Below are positions 61,598 to 64,000 of a stretch of DNA of 64,000 nt, in pieces (within the stretch, counting starts at the first letter, position 1; each line of letters opens with the position of its first letter). The position numbers and the translations under genes were made by a program. The notes beneath the pieces are model-generated. The model ran no database searches. It saw only the letters and a program-made list of their open reading frames with translations, and was not told the DNA's origin. Source of the stretch: Nymphaea colorata (taxonomy: Eukaryota; Streptophyta; Magnoliopsida; Nymphaeales; Nymphaeaceae); contig NC_045139.1 of NCBI RefSeq assembly GCF_008831285.2, positions 8,278,204 to 8,342,203 of the forward strand. The letters run 5' to 3'.

Positions 61598-64000
61598 CCC
61601 CTCCCCTGCTGCCCCTGCTTGGAACGCTATTGGTTTGCAAATGGCCGGCGGGCAGGCAACACGAAACAGGCGAACAAGGTCTTCGGTTCGGGTTGGAAAC
61701 GGATTCAGATTAGTATTTTGAATCCGTTGTGTCTGGATAATGCTGGTGGTGGAAAACTGAGCCTCAGCTCGGCTCAATTAAATTTAAAAATATTTTTTTA
61801 AATAAAAAATTATATAAATATAATTAATCATAATAATAATATATATTAATAAAAAAATTTAAAAAAACTAAATATCGAGCCGGTACGGTTTCTTTTTTTC
61901 CGAGTCCAGGCTTGAGTCAAACCGGGTAGCCGCCGACGACGGCCCACCCGGTGTCTAGGCTTACTTGCTTCATCAAAAATTCAGTTTTTTGTATTTAATA
62001 CTTTTTTGTATTTATTACATATTGATAAGAATTACTTTAATGGCTCGATTGCACGACAAAAGCAATGAATGGAGATAATAATATTTATGATTTGCAAAAC
62101 AAAACATATTTCATCTCTTAACCATTGTAGAAAAATGAAAATTATAAGCAGACAGAAACATTGTGAATAAGAATCCAGTATTTTGCAATATAGTTAAAAG
62201 TAATGAGCATGGGTAGGAATAACCATTTTATATATATAGTGTAGGAGGAGTATTTCATCTTACTTGAAGAAGAATAGTTAAATTCTCAGCAACCCCCTTG
62301 TCCTCTTACAATGCATGTTTTTGGTATATCGGGGTGTCGCGTCCATCATACTCAAAGAAGTTGATGTCTTTGAAGATTCAAAATAAAAACTTGTGGCGAC
62401 CACGACAATTGCGTCAATCCTTTTCAAAATTTTTGTTTATTTGCTTTGCTTGGCTTTCAAGCATTCTACTTCATTTTTCGCGCATTGAATACTTTTATTT
62501 TAATAAGTCAACCGAATATTGATTTAATGATTCATAACAAACAAGAAGAAGAAGAGTTGAATTATAAATAGAAAACTTCAATCTACAACGACTTTGCGGT
62601 CACTTTTAACGTGGATTTATGCTTGTGTTTTTTTCTCATGAAAATCGTCACGGAAGAGCTTCTTCTTTTCGTTTTTTTTTAAGCTCAAGTTAGAATATCA
62701 ATGAAGTATCTTCTTTTTTCGAGCTTTATCTTTTCCTAAAATTTGAAAGCGGCCAACTTTTCATTAGAAAAGCTATCGAACAGTTTTAAAAGCCAAAAAA
62801 TGTTTACTGAAACAATAAAAAACATAATTGAGTGACAGAGAATAAAATTGAACGAAACCTGCATCTGACTTTTTTTTTATTTTAAACAAAAAGGCTCATT
62901 AACATTTTCTTCTTTAAATGTGAAATTAAAGTACTTTTGTAGTTTAAACGGATTATACTGGAAGCCATTAGTGCTTACGTATTTCAAAACGACATTATTG
63001 AACCTGGAACTCGTTTTTGGTAGTCGCTAGCAAAAGACCTTTTAATAGAAAAATTCGAAAATAGCAGGCCTGGTTTGGCATTACAGCTAAAAGGCACACA
63101 ATTAAAATGACATTTTTTTCTGACAATATTTCCCAAAAAAGAGTAGGTGTCAAGTAAGGCTTGAATCCAAATCCTTATAGTATTATCCAATCGAGTGGGT
63201 CAGATCCAAATTATGAATAAAGTCTCACAAACAGACGAATAAAAGGCTTCTCACTAAAACCCGCATTTGGATATGAAGGGTCCGACCCGTTCATGAGGCC
63301 AAGAATGCTGGTGTATAATTAATAATGTGCATTAAAAATTAATATGTGTTAGTATGTGTATATATATATATGGTTTTGCTCTTTAATCTTCTGATTCACA
63401 AGTTATTAATTTTACTAAATAGATTTTAAGTTCTGGTAGATATTTAGTAGCATTATTTTAAATTGAATAAGTTTATTTTTTCTAAAAGAAGCTTTCGTTC
63501 GACAGTCCAATTGCATGATATATTTATATTTTAGCATTAAACTTACATACTAAAACAATAACTGCTTTATGGTATTTGCGAATGAGATCTATGCAGATGT
63601 CATCTATAAAATCATCTTGATAAAAAAAAAACCTTTTCAATTGGTGAAATGCATATGCATTTAAGTTCTTTTTTAATAATCCAAAATTGATATATGAAGT
63701 GGTTGTTTGACAATTGTAAACCTGTTTCAGTTTAAAATTAAAATTTTAGGATAGATTCATGAAACATGCATCTACTTTAATTTACAAATTTATGAAACAA
63801 TAATAATTTGTTATTTTTTAGAAACTATTAAAAGAACGGAATTGTGACTATGCCGACATTGGCCCCATGAAAGTAAATCAATTTTGTATTTAGATCAAAT
63901 ATTTATATTCGTCACAAAGGGTCCCCTTCCTTTTTGAGCATTGGAACGCCTTTTTCTATTTTAATAAGTTCGTGAAGGACCGAACATTGGTCGACTGATT
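61598..64000. other. PPR upstream region and right-hand intergenic DNA
   Basis: The first few hundred bases should hold the PPR promoter. An AT-rich stretch (61780-61870) and a GC-richer patch near 61880-61960 follow. The remainder to the window edge is AT-rich, with a short TA run near 63358-63370 and no recognised gene. Confidence 0.5.

Noticed and set aside
61598-61777. 60-residue N-terminal extension of the PPR protein
   Set aside because: It would need a TTG start; the ATG at 61597 gives a normal-length protein with a transit-like N-terminus.

Overview
This is nuclear DNA from a flowering plant. The genes have several GT-AG introns (one GC-AG). The families are land-plant specific: a UGT73-type glucosyltransferase, an ATN1-type Raf-like kinase, a GT17 enzyme, GDSL esterases and a DYW-class PPR protein. 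Between them lie AT-rich DNA, microsatellites, retroelement remnants and small hAT-like MITEs. The species cannot be named from the sequence alone.

Layout. 1-2289: a decayed plastid insertion (NUPT) carrying the rpoA tail, petD with its group II intron, and the end of petB. 2523-3953 (+): an intact, intronless UGT that starts 234 bp past the plastid junction. 3954-11240: gene-poor DNA with a MITE, a diverged direct repeat and a LINE 3' remnant. 11241-15218 (+): ATN1-like kinase, six exons. 16131-20698 (-): degraded Ty1/copia element with a probable 3' LTR. 20793-26649 (+): RRP8-type nucleolar methyltransferase, nine exons. 31337-48865 (+): tandem array of three GDSL esterase/lipase genes (A, B, C), each with five exons; B has a one-base frameshift in exon 1. 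53448-55529 (+): GT17 N-acetylglucosaminyltransferase, two exons. 59465-61597 (-): single-exon PPR-DYW RNA-editing factor. The remainder is intergenic.

How the genes relate. They do not form one pathway: the kinase signals in the cytosol, RRP8 acts on rRNA in the nucleolus, the GDSL proteins are probably secreted, GT17 is Golgi-type and the PPR protein is organellar. The neighbourhood itself looks old. From memory of Arabidopsis locus numbers, RRP8/ATN1-like, GT17/ATN1 and GDSL/GT17 pairs each sit together there, so this window may keep in one piece a block that duplication and gene loss split up in Arabidopsis.

Most interesting points: the possible ancestral synteny block; the GDSL array with a single-base break in its middle member; a UGT whose upstream region is plastid-derived and in frame with it; three hAT-like MITE families recognised by inverted ends and near 8-bp target duplications, plus a fourth TIR family; a GC-AG intron in RRP8; and a copia remnant that ends about 100 bp from the RRP8 start codon. 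I found no evidence of a wholly new system.
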